Below, piece by piece: positions 8,424 through 16,925 of a stretch of 64,000 nt of DNA; position 1 is the first letter of the stretch; every line of letters starts with the position of its first letter. A model generated the notes under the pieces. It had not been told where the DNA came from. It was given only the letters and a program-made list of their open reading frames with translations, and did no database searches. This DNA is from Streptomyces uncialis. GTDB taxonomy: Bacteria; Actinomycetota; Actinomycetes; Streptomycetales; Streptomycetaceae. The stretch lies in contig NZ_LFBV01000008.1 of NCBI RefSeq assembly GCF_001905345.1, positions 310,001-374,000 on the forward strand, read 5' to 3'. Both the position numbers and the translations under genes were made by a program.

Positions 8424-8903
8424 TCAGTGTCTGCGGTGCACGATCCGGCCCGCGCAGACCGTGACCACGGCTTCCGCGTCGGCGGCGGGGCGCCCGGGGG
8501 CGCCGGGGTCCGCGTCGAACACCGCGAGGTCCGCGCGCCCGGACTCCGCGAGCGCGACCGGCTGTTCGGCGGGGAGCACGAGCACACCCGCGCGCGCGGC
8601 GGCGGCCCGCAGCGCCGGATCGGTGACCGCGCCCGCGGTCACCGCGACACCGCCCGTCTTCAGTACGGCGTGCACCCGCTCCCGCGGGGAGGGCGCGGCG
8701 GGCAGCGCCCCGCCGTGCGTGCGGCCGGGCCCGAGCACGCCGGGCCAGCTGCGCACCCGGGCCTGCGGGAACCGGGCGCGCAGTTCGTCCAGGGTGCCGA
8801 CGGCGGCGATCCGGTCCCCCTGGACGGCGACCGCGCCGCCGGGCAGAGGCGTACCGCCGTCCCAGGAGAGGACCAGTGCCCGGCCGGTGTGCAGGGTGAG
8901 CAC
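8424..8903 (-). CDS. Imidazolonepropionase-like mini-protein
   Basis: 159 residues, GTG start six bases after the mqnC stop. It looks like the small composite beta-domain of an amidohydrolase without the metal-binding barrel. The start (GGAVAVQGDRIAAVG) matches the entry strands of imidazolonepropionase and the end (ADLAVFDADPG, VVTVCAGRIVHRR) matches the exit strands. No HxH motif or other metal ligand set is seen, so catalysis by the normal route is unlikely. Its tight position between mqnC and menG suggests a menaquinone-related role, which is unproven. Confidence 0.8.
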   Translation of the reverse strand: MLTLHTGRALVLSWDGGTPLPGGAVAVQGDRIAAVGTLDELRARFPQARVRSWPGVLGPGRTHGGALPAAPSPRERVHAVLKTGGVAVTAGAVTDPALRAAAARAGVLVLPAEQPVALAESGRADLAVFDADPGAPGRPAADAEAVVTVCAGRIVHRRH

Positions 8904-8909
8904 GGGCGG

Positions 8910-10109
8910 TCAGTTGGGCGCGAGGAGCTTGAGCTCGGGGTGCGCGGTGCCCCCGGCGATCGCGGTGGACGAGATGTGGGACTGGACGCGGTCGTCGACC
9001 GGGTCGTTCGCCGGGTCGTCGTGCACGAGCAGGTGCTCGTAGGTGGTGGCGCGCTGCGCGGGGACGCGTCCGGCCTTGCGGATCAGGTCGATGATCTCCA
9101 GCCGGTTGGAGCGGTGCTTGGCCCCGGCCGACGAGACGACGTTCTCCTCCAGCATGATTGAACCGAGGTCGTCGGCGCCGTAGTGCAGCGACAGCTGGCC
9201 GACCTCCTTGCCCGTGGTCAGCCAGGAGCCCTGGATATGGGCGACGTTGTCGAAGAAGAGCCGGGCCACGGCGATGATGCGCAGGTACTCGAAGAGGGTG
9301 GCCTGGGTGCGGCCCTTGAGCCGGTTGTTCTCCGGCTGGTACGTGTACGGGATGAAGGCGCGGAAGCCGCCCGTCCGGTCCTGTACGTCGCGGATCATGC
9401 TCAGGTGCTCGATGCGCTCGGCGTTGGTCTCGCCGGTGCCCATGAGCATCGTGGAGGTGGACTCCACGCCCAGGCCGTGCGCGATCTCCATGATCTCCAG
9501 CCAGCGCTCGCCGCTCTCCTTCAGCGGGGCGATCGCCTTGCGCGGACGCGCGGGCAGCAGCTCCGCCCCGGCCCCGGCGAACGAGTCGAGACCGGCCGCG
9601 TGGATACGGGTGACGGCCTCCTCCACGGAGACCTCGGAGATCCGGGCCATGTGCTCGACCTCGGAGGCGCCCAGCGAGTGGATGACGAGCTGCGGGTACG
9701 CCTGCTTGATGGCCGCGAAGTGCTTCTCGTAGTACTCGACGCCGAAGTCCGGGTGATGCCCGCCCTGGAACATGATCTGGGTGCCGCCCAGTTCGACGGT
9801 CTCCGCGCAGCGCCGCAGGATGTCGTCGAGATCGCGCGTCCAGCTCTTCTTCGTATCCTTGGGGGCCGCGTAGAAGGCGCAGAACTTGCAGGCGGTCACA
9901 CACACATTGGTGTAGTTGATGTTCCGCTCGATGATGTACGTCGCGATGTGCTCGGTCCCCGCGTAGCGCAGCCGGCGGGCGGCGTCGGCGGCGGAGCCCA
10001 GGGCGTGCAACGGAGCGTCCCGGTACAGGTCGAGGGCTTCCTCGGGGGTGATACGGCCACCCGCCGCGGCGCGGTCGAGGATGGGCTGAAGGCCGGCCTT
10101 CTCGGTCAC
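8910..10109 (-). CDS. mqnC: Cyclic dehypoxanthinyl futalosine synthase
   Basis: 399 residues. A radical-SAM enzyme that cyclises dehypoxanthine futalosine in the futalosine pathway. The [4Fe-4S] motif is CVTACKFCAFY (C-x3-C-x2-C), about residue 70. The flanking blocks RNINYTNVC and GGTQIMFQGGHHPD and the C-terminal block HYGADDLGS are typical. GTG start with AAAGGGA upstream. First gene of the mqnC - mini-protein - menG group. Confidence 0.97.
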   Translation of the reverse strand: MTEKAGLQPILDRAAAGGRITPEEALDLYRDAPLHALGSAADAARRLRYAGTEHIATYIIERNINYTNVCVTACKFCAFYAAPKDTKKSWTRDLDDILRRCAETVELGGTQIMFQGGHHPDFGVEYYEKHFAAIKQAYPQLVIHSLGASEVEHMARISEVSVEEAVTRIHAAGLDSFAGAGAELLPARPRKAIAPLKESGERWLEIMEIAHGLGVESTSTMLMGTGETNAERIEHLSMIRDVQDRTGGFRAFIPYTYQPENNRLKGRTQATLFEYLRIIAVARLFFDNVAHIQGSWLTTGKEVGQLSLHYGADDLGSIMLEENVVSSAGAKHRSNRLEIIDLIRKAGRVPAQRATTYEHLLVHDDPANDPVDDRVQSHISSTAIAGGTAHPELKLLAPN

Positions 10110-10246
10110 CGGGGTCGTCCCTTTCGGCAGGGGGTGGGTGGTCCGATCCAGCGTACGTCAGGCCGGTGACAGCGCTTCGTACCGGCTGGTCCGGACGGGA
10201 CGCGACCCCGGTCCCGCGCGGCGGTCGGCCCGGTCCGGCGCGGCGG

Positions 10247-10984
10247 TCACCCCGCGTACCCGCCGAGCAGGACGCCGACCAGCGCGCCCGCGAGGAGGAA
10301 CGGGCCGAACGGGACGGGGGTACGGCGGGTCGCCCGGCCGAGGACGACCAGCACCACCCCGTACAGCGTGGCGAACAGGAACCCCGCGAACGTCCCCACG
10401 AACACGGCGCCCCAGCCGTACCAGCCGAGGACGGCCCCGAGGGCGGGCGCGAGCTTCACATCGCCGAAGCCCAGCCCGTCCGGGTTCACCAGGAACAGGA
10501 CGAGGAACCCGGCGCCCACGGCCACCGCGCCGAGGACCGCGCCGAGCCAGTGGCCCCCGTGCCCCGGCAGCAGCGCGGCGGCCCCCAGCAGCAGCACCGC
10601 GCCCCCGGCCAGCGGCAGGGTCAGCACATCGGGCAGCCGCCGGACCGACAGGTCGACCAGCGCGAGCAGCACCCCGACCGGAGCGGCCAGCAGCCACACG
10701 GCCAGCTCCGGCCGCGCCCCGGTGGCGCCCGCGAGCAGTGCGCAGAGCGCCGCCGTGACCGCCATGACCAGCGGGGTCCGCGGGCCGAACCAGCCGTCGG
10801 CGCAGCGCGCCGGACCCAGCCAGCCCCGGCCGCCGGAGGCCAGTGGACCGCCGTGCGGGCAGTGGTCGTGCCAGTCGTCGTCCGGGTCCACCGCCAGCCG
10901 GTAGGCGGGCCGGGGCAGCAGCGCCCCGACGGCCAGTCCCCACACCGCCGCGGCCCCCGTCACCAGCACGGTCCCCCCGCTCAC
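10247..10984 (-). CDS. A24 family prepilin peptidase-like membrane protease
   Basis: 245 residues, about seven membrane segments. The two catalytic aspartates are visible in LALVDLSVRRLPD and GFGDVKLAPALG, the second being the family's GxGDxK signature. There is no N-terminal Cys-tetrad methylase domain, so it is of the short (TadV/FlaK-like) type. Such enzymes cut leader peptides of type IV pilin-like proteins; no pilin gene is in the window. GTG at 10984 was chosen for the G-rich ribosome site; the frame runs further upstream without family similarity. Confidence 0.85.
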   Translation of the reverse strand: MSGGTVLVTGAAAVWGLAVGALLPRPAYRLAVDPDDDWHDHCPHGGPLASGGRGWLGPARCADGWFGPRTPLVMAVTAALCALLAGATGARPELAVWLLAAPVGVLLALVDLSVRRLPDVLTLPLAGGAVLLLGAAALLPGHGGHWLGAVLGAVAVGAGFLVLFLVNPDGLGFGDVKLAPALGAVLGWYGWGAVFVGTFAGFLFATLYGVVLVVLGRATRRTPVPFGPFLLAGALVGVLLGGYAG

Positions 10985-11211
10985 CCCGCCCCACCCCCGG
11001 TCCGCTCGTCGTGCTCCGTCCGGCACGCGCGCGTGCCGCGTCCGTACCGTCCCGCGCGGGCGTCCCGTACGCCCGAACGCCCCGTACCCCGCCGCCCACC
11101 GGTTCCACCGCGCTCGCGGGAACCGGTGCCGTCCACGGGACGTCACCGTGCACGAGATCGACCACCACGCTCCGGTCCGTACCGGAGCCCTTCGGAACGG
11201 GGCCACAAGAG

Positions 11212-11952
11212 ATGCGTACGTTAGCCGGGACCGGTCCGGGCGGACAGCGCCGCGCGTTGCGGGGAACCGCCGCGTTCGGCGTGGCGGCGGCCCTGTCGCT
11301 GACGGGGTGCGGGAGCGGCGCCACGGACGAGGGTGAGCGCGCCGCCCCGGCCCGGAGCGGTACACCGGCCCCGTCGGACCGCCCCTCGGCACCAGCCGCA
11401 CCCGCCACGGTCACCCCCGCCGAGGACGCTGCCGGCACGGGTGCCACGGCCCGGCCGGACCTCACCCTGCCCGCCGGCCTCGTGGAGCGGTTCGAACTCT
11501 GGCGCGCCCACGACCCGGACCGCGACCGGGCGATGGCGGACGCGGGCCACGCGCAGACCGTCGTACTGGACGCCATCGCGCGCGGGGGCACCGACACCGA
11601 CGCGCTGGCGTTCTACTTCACCGGCCGGGCCCTGTCGGCCGCCAAGGCGCATGTACGGGGCGTCGCCGGGGCCGGGGAGTCCCGCAGCGGCTTCGTCCGC
11701 TACCACCGGCCCGAACTCGCGATGCCCGACCCGCGCGTGGACGCCCCCGGGAAGGGCACGGCCGCGCTGTCGTTCTGCGCCGACGAGTCGGAACTGTTCC
11801 GCGAGGACCGCGCGACCGGCGCGGTCGACCGCACCCCGGCGGGCGCCGACGCGCAGATCCACTACGAGACCCGGCTGCGGCTCAGCGACACAGGCGTGTG
11901 GCAGACGTACGAGCTGGCCACGCGACGCGGCGTCGACACCTGCGCGTCCTGA
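11212..11952 (+). CDS. Putative lipoprotein of unknown function
   Basis: 246 residues. The signal peptide ends in the lipobox LSLTGC near residue 34. An Ala/Pro/Ser-rich spacer and a folded region of about 160 residues follow, starting LTLPAGLVERFELWRAHDPD and ending with Cys near the C-terminus (GVDTCAS); another Cys is in LSFCADESELF. I recognise no domain; the globular part resembles small actinobacterial exported proteins of the transporter-associated-factor kind only loosely. It is divergent from the A24 peptidase gene across 227 bp. Confidence 0.75.
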   Translation: MRTLAGTGPGGQRRALRGTAAFGVAAALSLTGCGSGATDEGERAAPARSGTPAPSDRPSAPAAPATVTPAEDAAGTGATARPDLTLPAGLVERFELWRAHDPDRDRAMADAGHAQTVVLDAIARGGTDTDALAFYFTGRALSAAKAHVRGVAGAGESRSGFVRYHRPELAMPDPRVDAPGKGTAALSFCADESELFREDRATGAVDRTPAGADAQIHYETRLRLSDTGVWQTYELATRRGVDTCAS

Positions 11953-11962
11953 CGGACCACCC

Positions 11963-12007
11963 ACGGTGACGGACCCGACGGTGACGGACCCCACGGTGAC
12001 GGGTCGT
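11963..12007. repeat. 15-bp tandem repeat, three units
   Basis: ACGGTGACGGACCC plus one base, three times, between the convergent lipoprotein and kinase genes. Related GGTCACGGGCC steps follow to about 12060. No clean terminator hairpin was seen. Confidence 0.7.
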
Positions 12008-12077
12008 GGGGGTGACAGGCCGCAGGGGGCATGAGTCGCGGAGGTCACGGGCCGCAGGGATCACGGGCCGTAGGGGG

Positions 12078-13790
12078 TCACGACATCTTCGAGAGCCGGG
12101 CCGTCGGGTTGCCCGCGCGGGCGTTGTCCGACGCGTAGGACAAGCCGCCCTCGCCGACCGGTTCGAGCCGTACCTCGTGGTCGCCGGTCGTGCACTGGGG
12201 CGGGTTGGACTTCTTGGGGCGGCCCGTCGCGACGACGCGCTCCGGCCCGGCCTCACGCAGGATCAGGACGTTCTCGCAGATCCCGCCGATCGGGTCGACC
12301 TGCCGGAACGTACCGAACGCTGCCCCCTCGGCGCCCTGACGGACCGTCACGGTAAAAGTGCCCATCGGCAGGGTGCCGGACAGGCCCGTCCCGCTGCCCT
12401 CCCAGGTGCCGAGGAAACGGTCCGGCACGGCAGGGTCCGCGGCGCTCGGCCGCGCGCCATCGGCCATACCGCCGTCCTTGCGGTCGCCGTCGTCGCCGGG
12501 CAGCAGTCCGGGCATGAGCAGCGCCCCGAACGTCACCGCGGCGAGGGCCCCCGCGACGGCGAGCGCGACCGAGCAGCTCAGCCGACGGCCGCGGCCGTCG
12601 GCGCCACGGGTCCGCGCGGCGGCCAGGGTCAGCGAGAACCGGCCGGGGGTCGCGGTCCCGTCCCCGCCCGCTCCGGCACCGGGCGGGCGGGCCATGAGCG
12701 AGGGGTCCGGCGGGCCGAACTCCCCGAGGGCGACGGGTCCGCCGCCGGTGGGCGCGCCCAAGGACGGGCTGCTGAACGGCACGGGCCCGGACCCGCCGAC
12801 GGGCGGTGGGCCCGCGTACGAGGCGCCCGAGGCCGGGCTGCCCATGGGTGTCGCGGGCGGGGCCACCTCGGCCGCCTCCAGATCCAGCAGCCGTACGGCC
12901 GCCCTGCTGACCTGGGCGACCAGCGGTCCGGGCAGCCAGCCCGCCGCCACGGGCCGGGCGGGTCCCTCCGGGGTGAGCAGCCGTACGAGTTCCCCGGCGC
13001 CGGGACGGTCGGCCGGGTCCTTGGCCAGACACGCGGCGACGACGTCCCGCAGCCCGTCGGGCACCCCGGACAGCTCCGGGGTGCCGTGGACGACGTGGTA
13101 GAGCAGCGAGGCCGAGGAGTCCCCGGGGAACGGTGAGCGGCCGGTGGCGCCGTACGCGAGGACCGCGCCGAGCGAGAACAGGTCGGCGGCGCCCGTGACA
13201 CCCCGGCCGAGGATCTGTTCGGGGGCCATGTAGCCGGGTGAGCCGATGGAGACACCGGTCGAGGTGAGGGACGCGGTGCCGTCGGTGGCGCGGGCGATAC
13301 CGAAGTCGATCAGCCGGGGACCGTCGAGGGTGAGCAGGACGTTCGACGGTTTCACATCGCGGTGCACCAGCCCGAGGCCGTGCACCCGGGCCAGCGCCTC
13401 GGCGAGCCCCGCGCCCATGACCCGCACCGTGTGCGGGGGCAGCGGGACGGGTCCGTCCGGTCCGTCCACGGCACTCGCCAGCGAGGGCCCCGCGACATAC
13501 CCGGTCGCCACCCAGGGCACCGCGGCGGTGGGGTCCGCGTCCAGGACCGGCGCCGTCCAGTCGCCGCCGACCCGCCGGGCGGCCTCCACCTCCCGGCGGA
13601 ACCGGGCGCGGAACTCCTCGTCCAGCGCGAAGTGCGGATGCACCACCTTGACGGCGACGGTCCGCCCGCCCGCGCTGCGGCCGAGATAGACCCGGCCCAT
13701 CCCGCCCGCGCCCAGCCGGCCGAGCAGCCGGTAGGGGCCGATGGTGGTCGGCTCGTCGGAATCCAGTGGTCGCACGGTGTCCGGCTGCAC
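12078..13790 (-). CDS. Membrane-anchored serine/threonine protein kinase
   Basis: 570 residues. N-terminal PKN2-type kinase domain: glycine loop GRLGAGGMGRVYLG, Lys in TVAVKVV, catalytic loop HRDVKPSNVLL, DFGIA, and SPGYMAPEQ. Residues about 290-430 are a Pro/Gly-rich juxtamembrane linker. A membrane segment (SVALAVAGALAAVTFGALL) follows, then a roughly 130-residue external domain with two Cys (GGICENV, PPQCTTGDHEV). The GTG at 13790 was preferred because GGGGGGAGG sits eight bases before it; an ATG at 13817 is possible. The sensed ligand is unknown. Confidence 0.93.
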   Translation of the reverse strand: MQPDTVRPLDSDEPTTIGPYRLLGRLGAGGMGRVYLGRSAGGRTVAVKVVHPHFALDEEFRARFRREVEAARRVGGDWTAPVLDADPTAAVPWVATGYVAGPSLASAVDGPDGPVPLPPHTVRVMGAGLAEALARVHGLGLVHRDVKPSNVLLTLDGPRLIDFGIARATDGTASLTSTGVSIGSPGYMAPEQILGRGVTGAADLFSLGAVLAYGATGRSPFPGDSSASLLYHVVHGTPELSGVPDGLRDVVAACLAKDPADRPGAGELVRLLTPEGPARPVAAGWLPGPLVAQVSRAAVRLLDLEAAEVAPPATPMGSPASGASYAGPPPVGGSGPVPFSSPSLGAPTGGGPVALGEFGPPDPSLMARPPGAGAGGDGTATPGRFSLTLAAARTRGADGRGRRLSCSVALAVAGALAAVTFGALLMPGLLPGDDGDRKDGGMADGARPSAADPAVPDRFLGTWEGSGTGLSGTLPMGTFTVTVRQGAEGAAFGTFRQVDPIGGICENVLILREAGPERVVATGRPKKSNPPQCTTGDHEVRLEPVGEGGLSYASDNARAGNPTARLSKMS

Positions 13791-14415
13791 GGCGGTGGCC
13801 TCCCCCCAGAAACACATGGCTACGCCCCAAGCAGGGTAGTGCGCCCGGCCCCGGTACGACGGGCGTCCGCCCCCGGCGGGCGGTCCGGGCCCCACCGCTC
13901 GACGGGACGGGCCTTCGCTGACGCGCCCTCACCGCCGGTTCCGGGTAAGCCGGTCAGATGCCGCGAACCGGTCGCCCCGGAATCCCGACGCATTCCGGCC
14001 CGGACGCCGCTCCCGCACCCCGTACGGAACGGGAAAGGTAATTGCCCGGCGCCGTCCCGGTGAATTCCCCGCCGTCAGGGCGGGTCCGTGAATCACGCCC
14101 GCCCGTGACCCCGACGGAGGGCACGGGCGGGTACCGGGGGAACGTCCCGGGCGCGACGGCCGACGACCATGCCGGTGACCTGCCGGGCCTTGCCGGTGAC
14201 CTTGTCGGTGGCCTTGTCCGTGACGTTGTGCGTGACGTTGTGCGTGACCTTTGGAAGGCCGGGAATAGAGGCCCTCCGCCATTGCCGTCGGCGCCCGCCG
14301 ATAACCGCCGCCGACGGCCGCGACGCACGGCACACGGTTCACGACACACCGCGCACGACGCGTATCGGACCGCGCACATCGGACCGCGCACATCGCACGG
14401 TCCGTACACGCGGCG
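13791..14415. other. 625-bp gap between kinase and mqnA
   Basis: No gene is supported. It presumably holds the kinase promoter and the mqnA 3-prime end signals. The only structure noticed is the GTGAC-based short repeat at 14171-14250. Minus-strand frames here are low-complexity and lack convincing ribosome sites. Confidence 0.6.
14171..14250. repeat. 12-bp-periodic GTGAC repeat
   Basis: GTGACGTTGTGC occurs twice in tandem and grades into related 12- to 18-bp steps starting GTGACC. On the minus strand one frame reads as repeated V-T-H-N / V-T-D-K / V-T-G-K tetrapeptides, which recalls CsbD-type stress proteins, but no start codon with a ribosome site was found, so no gene is called. Confidence 0.6.
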
Positions 14416-15315
14416 TCACGGAGTCAGGAGTTCGACCTTCACATCCGGCGCGAAGCCGGTGGTCGCGCCCACCCGGCGGGCGAACTCACCGACCGCCGCC
14501 AGCTGCGGCCCGGCGAACCGGAAGTCGAGCGTACGGAAGTACCGTTCCAGCACCTCCGCGTCGAACGCCTCCCAGCGGGCCGCCTGCTCGGCCACCTTCG
14601 TGACCTCCTCCAGCGACAGATCACGCGACGCGAGGAACGCCTGGTGCACCTTGCGGACGATGTCGGGCCGCCGCTCCAGATAGTCCCGGCGCACCGCCCA
14701 CACCGCGAACACGAACGGCAGTCCCGTCCACTCCTTCCACATCGCGCCCAGGTCGTGGACCTCCAGTCCGAGCCGGGGCGCGTAGTGCAGATGGGCGCGC
14801 AGGGCGGCGTCGCCGATCAGCACGGCCGCGTCGGCCTCCTGCATCATCACCCCGAGGTCCGGGGGGCAGGAGTAGTAGTCGGGCCGCACGCCGTACCGGT
14901 CGGAGAGCAGGAGCTGGGCCAGGCGCACCGAGGTCCGCGAGGTGGAACCGAGGGCGACCCGGGCCCGGTCGAGCTGGTCGAGCGGCACCTGGGAGACGAT
15001 CACGCAGGACATCACCGGCCCGTCGCAGCCGACGGCGATGTCGGGCAGCGCGACCAGTTCGTCCGCGTGCTTCAGGAACTCGACGAGGGTCACCGGACCG
15101 ATGTCCAGATCCCCCTCGATCAACCGCCGGCTGAGCTTCTCCGGGGTGTCCTTCGTCAGCTCCAGATCGAGGAGCGCGCCGGTCCGCGCGAGCCCCCAGT
15201 ACAGGGGTACGCAGTTGAGGAACTGGATGTGTCCGACCCGGGGCCGGGTGCGGTCAGGGTCCCGTCGAGCGGCGGCGTCCGGGCCTGACAGGGGTTCCGC
15301 GGGAGAATTGTCCAC
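14416..15315 (-). CDS. mqnA: Chorismate dehydratase
   Basis: 299 residues. MqnA removes water from chorismate to give 3-enolpyruvoylbenzoate, the first step of the futalosine menaquinone pathway. The fold is of periplasmic-binding-protein type without a signal peptide. Family blocks: VGHIQFLNCVPLYWGL, SRRLIEGDLDIGPVTLVEFL, GSTSRTSVRLAQLLL and IGDAALR. GTG start. The next pathway enzyme MqnE is 10 kb away, so the genes are scattered. Confidence 0.95.
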   Translation of the reverse strand: MDNSPAEPLSGPDAAARRDPDRTRPRVGHIQFLNCVPLYWGLARTGALLDLELTKDTPEKLSRRLIEGDLDIGPVTLVEFLKHADELVALPDIAVGCDGPVMSCVIVSQVPLDQLDRARVALGSTSRTSVRLAQLLLSDRYGVRPDYYSCPPDLGVMMQEADAAVLIGDAALRAHLHYAPRLGLEVHDLGAMWKEWTGLPFVFAVWAVRRDYLERRPDIVRKVHQAFLASRDLSLEEVTKVAEQAARWEAFDAEVLERYFRTLDFRFAGPQLAAVGEFARRVGATTGFAPDVKVELLTP

Positions 15316-15568
15316 ATCGTGAGGCTAGCTCCCGGGGCGCCGTACGGGACGCAGTGGGGCGAGCGGGTACGGTGACGGCACCCGGGGCGTTATCCCGGAG
15401 TGTGCGCCAGGCTTATGCCGTGGCGGTTTGCCGCCGATTGGCGGCCATGTACGCCGAGTCGGCACCCCGGTTCAAACATCCCGGTGCCGTGATCTTGGCC
15501 TCTATCGCTTTCGGGCGCCCTCGTGCTAAGCTCGCCGCAAGTTGCAGTTTGGTTTCCCTTGCAGTACA

Positions 15569-15598
15569 AAGCCTGCGGAGCATGTGACCCGCAGGCTT
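15569..15598. other. Terminator-like hairpin in the cold-shock leader
   Basis: AAGCCTGCGG and its exact complement CCGCAGGCTT (10 bp, 10-base loop), followed by a T-rich run TTGTCGTTTT. It ends 77 bp before the cold-shock start. It could end a short leader RNA, act as an attenuator, or terminate an upstream transcript. Three TTGCAGT copies at 15542, 15559 and 15616 surround it. Confidence 0.55.
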
Positions 15599-15675
15599 TT
15601 GTCGTTTTCAGACTTTTGCAGTTGTTACAACAGCAGGTTCTGGAGCAGGGCAACCCTTTGGCCCAAGGAGGGCTT

Positions 15676-15879
15676 ATGGCTACCGGAACCGTGAAGTGGT
15701 TCAATGCCGAAAAGGGCTTTGGATTCATCGCCCAGGAAGGCGGAGGCCCCGACGTCTTCGTCCACTACTCCGCGATCAACGCGGCTGGGTTCCGCTCCCT
15801 TGAGGAGAACCAGGCCGTGAACTTCGACGTCACGCAGGGCCCGAAGGGCCCGCAGGCGGAGAACGTCACCCCGCTGTAA
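15676..15879 (+). CDS. Cold-shock domain protein (CspA-like)
   Basis: 67 residues, a single OB-fold cold-shock domain that binds single-stranded RNA/DNA. RNP1 is KGFGFIAQ and RNP2 is VFVHYSAI; the start MATGTVKWFNAEKG is canonical. AAGGAGG lies five bases before the ATG. The long, hairpin-containing leader (about 130 bases or more) suggests post-transcriptional control as in other csp genes. Confidence 0.97.
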   Translation: MATGTVKWFNAEKGFGFIAQEGGGPDVFVHYSAINAAGFRSLEENQAVNFDVTQGPKGPQAENVTPL

Positions 15880-15934
15880 ATCGGGGTCCCGAGGCCACTC
15901 GGGAGCTGATCTTCGGAACGGATAGCAGTACCCA

Positions 15935-15979
15935 AGGAGCCCCGCTCCCCCGCAGCCTGCGGCGGGAAGCGGGGCTCCT
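15935..15979 (+). terminator. Hairpin terminator after the cold-shock gene
   Basis: AGGAGCCCCGCT pairs with AGCGGGGCTCCT, 12 bp, 55 bases after the stop codon. Confidence 0.85.
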
Positions 15980-16319
15980 GCCCGTTTCCGGGCGGCGCCG
16001 GGTCGGCCCGGCTCCGGTCGGCCCGGTCAGGGCGGGCCCTCCGGGGGCGGGTCCGCGGGAGCTCCCCGGGCGGGCGGTCCCCGGCGGCCTCTGGACGTAT
16101 CCGTACCGCTCCGGCGTGCCCGGGGACATGCCGGGGGCGTGCGGGCGGCCCCCCGCACCGGCGCGCGGGCGCCCCGCGCCGCGCCATCACCGGCCCGCGC
16201 TTCCGCCCCGGGTCCGCCTTCGGTTTGTGCCGGGCACCGGTGTGCCAGATTCACTCCGGTAGACGTCCGTTCCGCCGGCAGGGCGGGGCGGACCGGCGTG
16301 TTTCAGCGGAAGGATCGGT
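15980..16319. other. 340-bp intergenic stretch
   Basis: Very GC-rich, no gene supported. It carries the presumed promoter of the lectin gene; GGAAGG lies before the ATG at 16320. Nothing else stands out. Confidence 0.5.
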
Positions 16320-16838
16320 ATGAGGGTGCGTTCCCTGTTGTGCGGAGTTCTGGCGGCGGGAGCGCTGGTGACCGCGGTGTCGGCCCCCGTGTCGGCGGCC
16401 GAGGTCCCGCCCGGCCCCTACGAGATCCGGTCGGCCTTCGGCGGCAAGTGTCTGGACGTCGCCGAGTCCGCCCACGAGAACGACGCCCCGGTCGTCCAGT
16501 GGACGTGTCTGGGCGCCCCCAACCAGGCGTGGGAGGTGGCGGTGTCCCCGGCCGCCCCGGACATGTTCGAGATCCGCTCGGTGAACAGCGGGAAGTGCCT
16601 GGACGTACGCGGCGCCGCGCTCGCCGAGGAGGCCCAGCTGATCCAGTGGGACTGCACGGGCTCCTCCAACCAGCGCTGGCGCATGGTCCCCGGCCCCGGC
16701 GACACGTTCGCCCTCCAGGTCGAGCACAGCGGCCACTGCCTCGCCGTGCTCCGGGACGACCCGCGCGACGGGGCCCAGGCCGTCCAGTCCCACTGCTCCG
16801 GCAAGGAGCAGCAGGAGTGGCGGTTCGCGAGGGTCTGA
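16320..16838 (+). CDS. Secreted ricin-type beta-trefoil lectin
   Basis: 172 residues. A signal peptide of about 26 residues ends at VSAAE. The remainder is one ricin B-type trefoil with three repeats, each ending in a QxW-like motif: NQAWEV, NQRWRM and QQEWRF. Repeats one and two contain the GKCLDV core. These domains bind galactose- or xylan-type sugars, usually attached to glycosidases; here the lectin stands alone. Partner and ligand are unknown. Confidence 0.9.
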   Translation: MRVRSLLCGVLAAGALVTAVSAPVSAAEVPPGPYEIRSAFGGKCLDVAESAHENDAPVVQWTCLGAPNQAWEVAVSPAAPDMFEIRSVNSGKCLDVRGAALAEEAQLIQWDCTGSSNQRWRMVPGPGDTFALQVEHSGHCLAVLRDDPRDGAQAVQSHCSGKEQQEWRFARV

Positions 16839-16877
16839 CCGACCGGCGGGCCGGGGGACCGGACCGCCGGACATGCC

Positions 16878-16904
16878 GGGCCGGGGCATGGGATGCCCCG
16901 GCCC
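16878..16904. terminator. Hairpin terminator between convergent genes
   Basis: GGGCCGGGGCAT pairs with ATGCCCCGGCCC, three-base loop, followed by TTT. It can serve the lectin gene and the convergent XRE gene. Confidence 0.85.
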
Positions 16905-16925
16905 TTTCGTGTTTCTCGCGGGCCG

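Noticed and set aside
14093..14335. Minus-strand frame with V-T-H-N / V-T-D-K repeats, resembling CsbD stress proteins
   Set aside because: No convincing start codon or ribosome site, and the repeat alone explains the pattern.
15308..15316. TTGTCCACA (DnaA box) overlapping the mqnA start codon
   Set aside because: A single box, fixed by the coding sequence GTG-GAC-AAT; likely chance.
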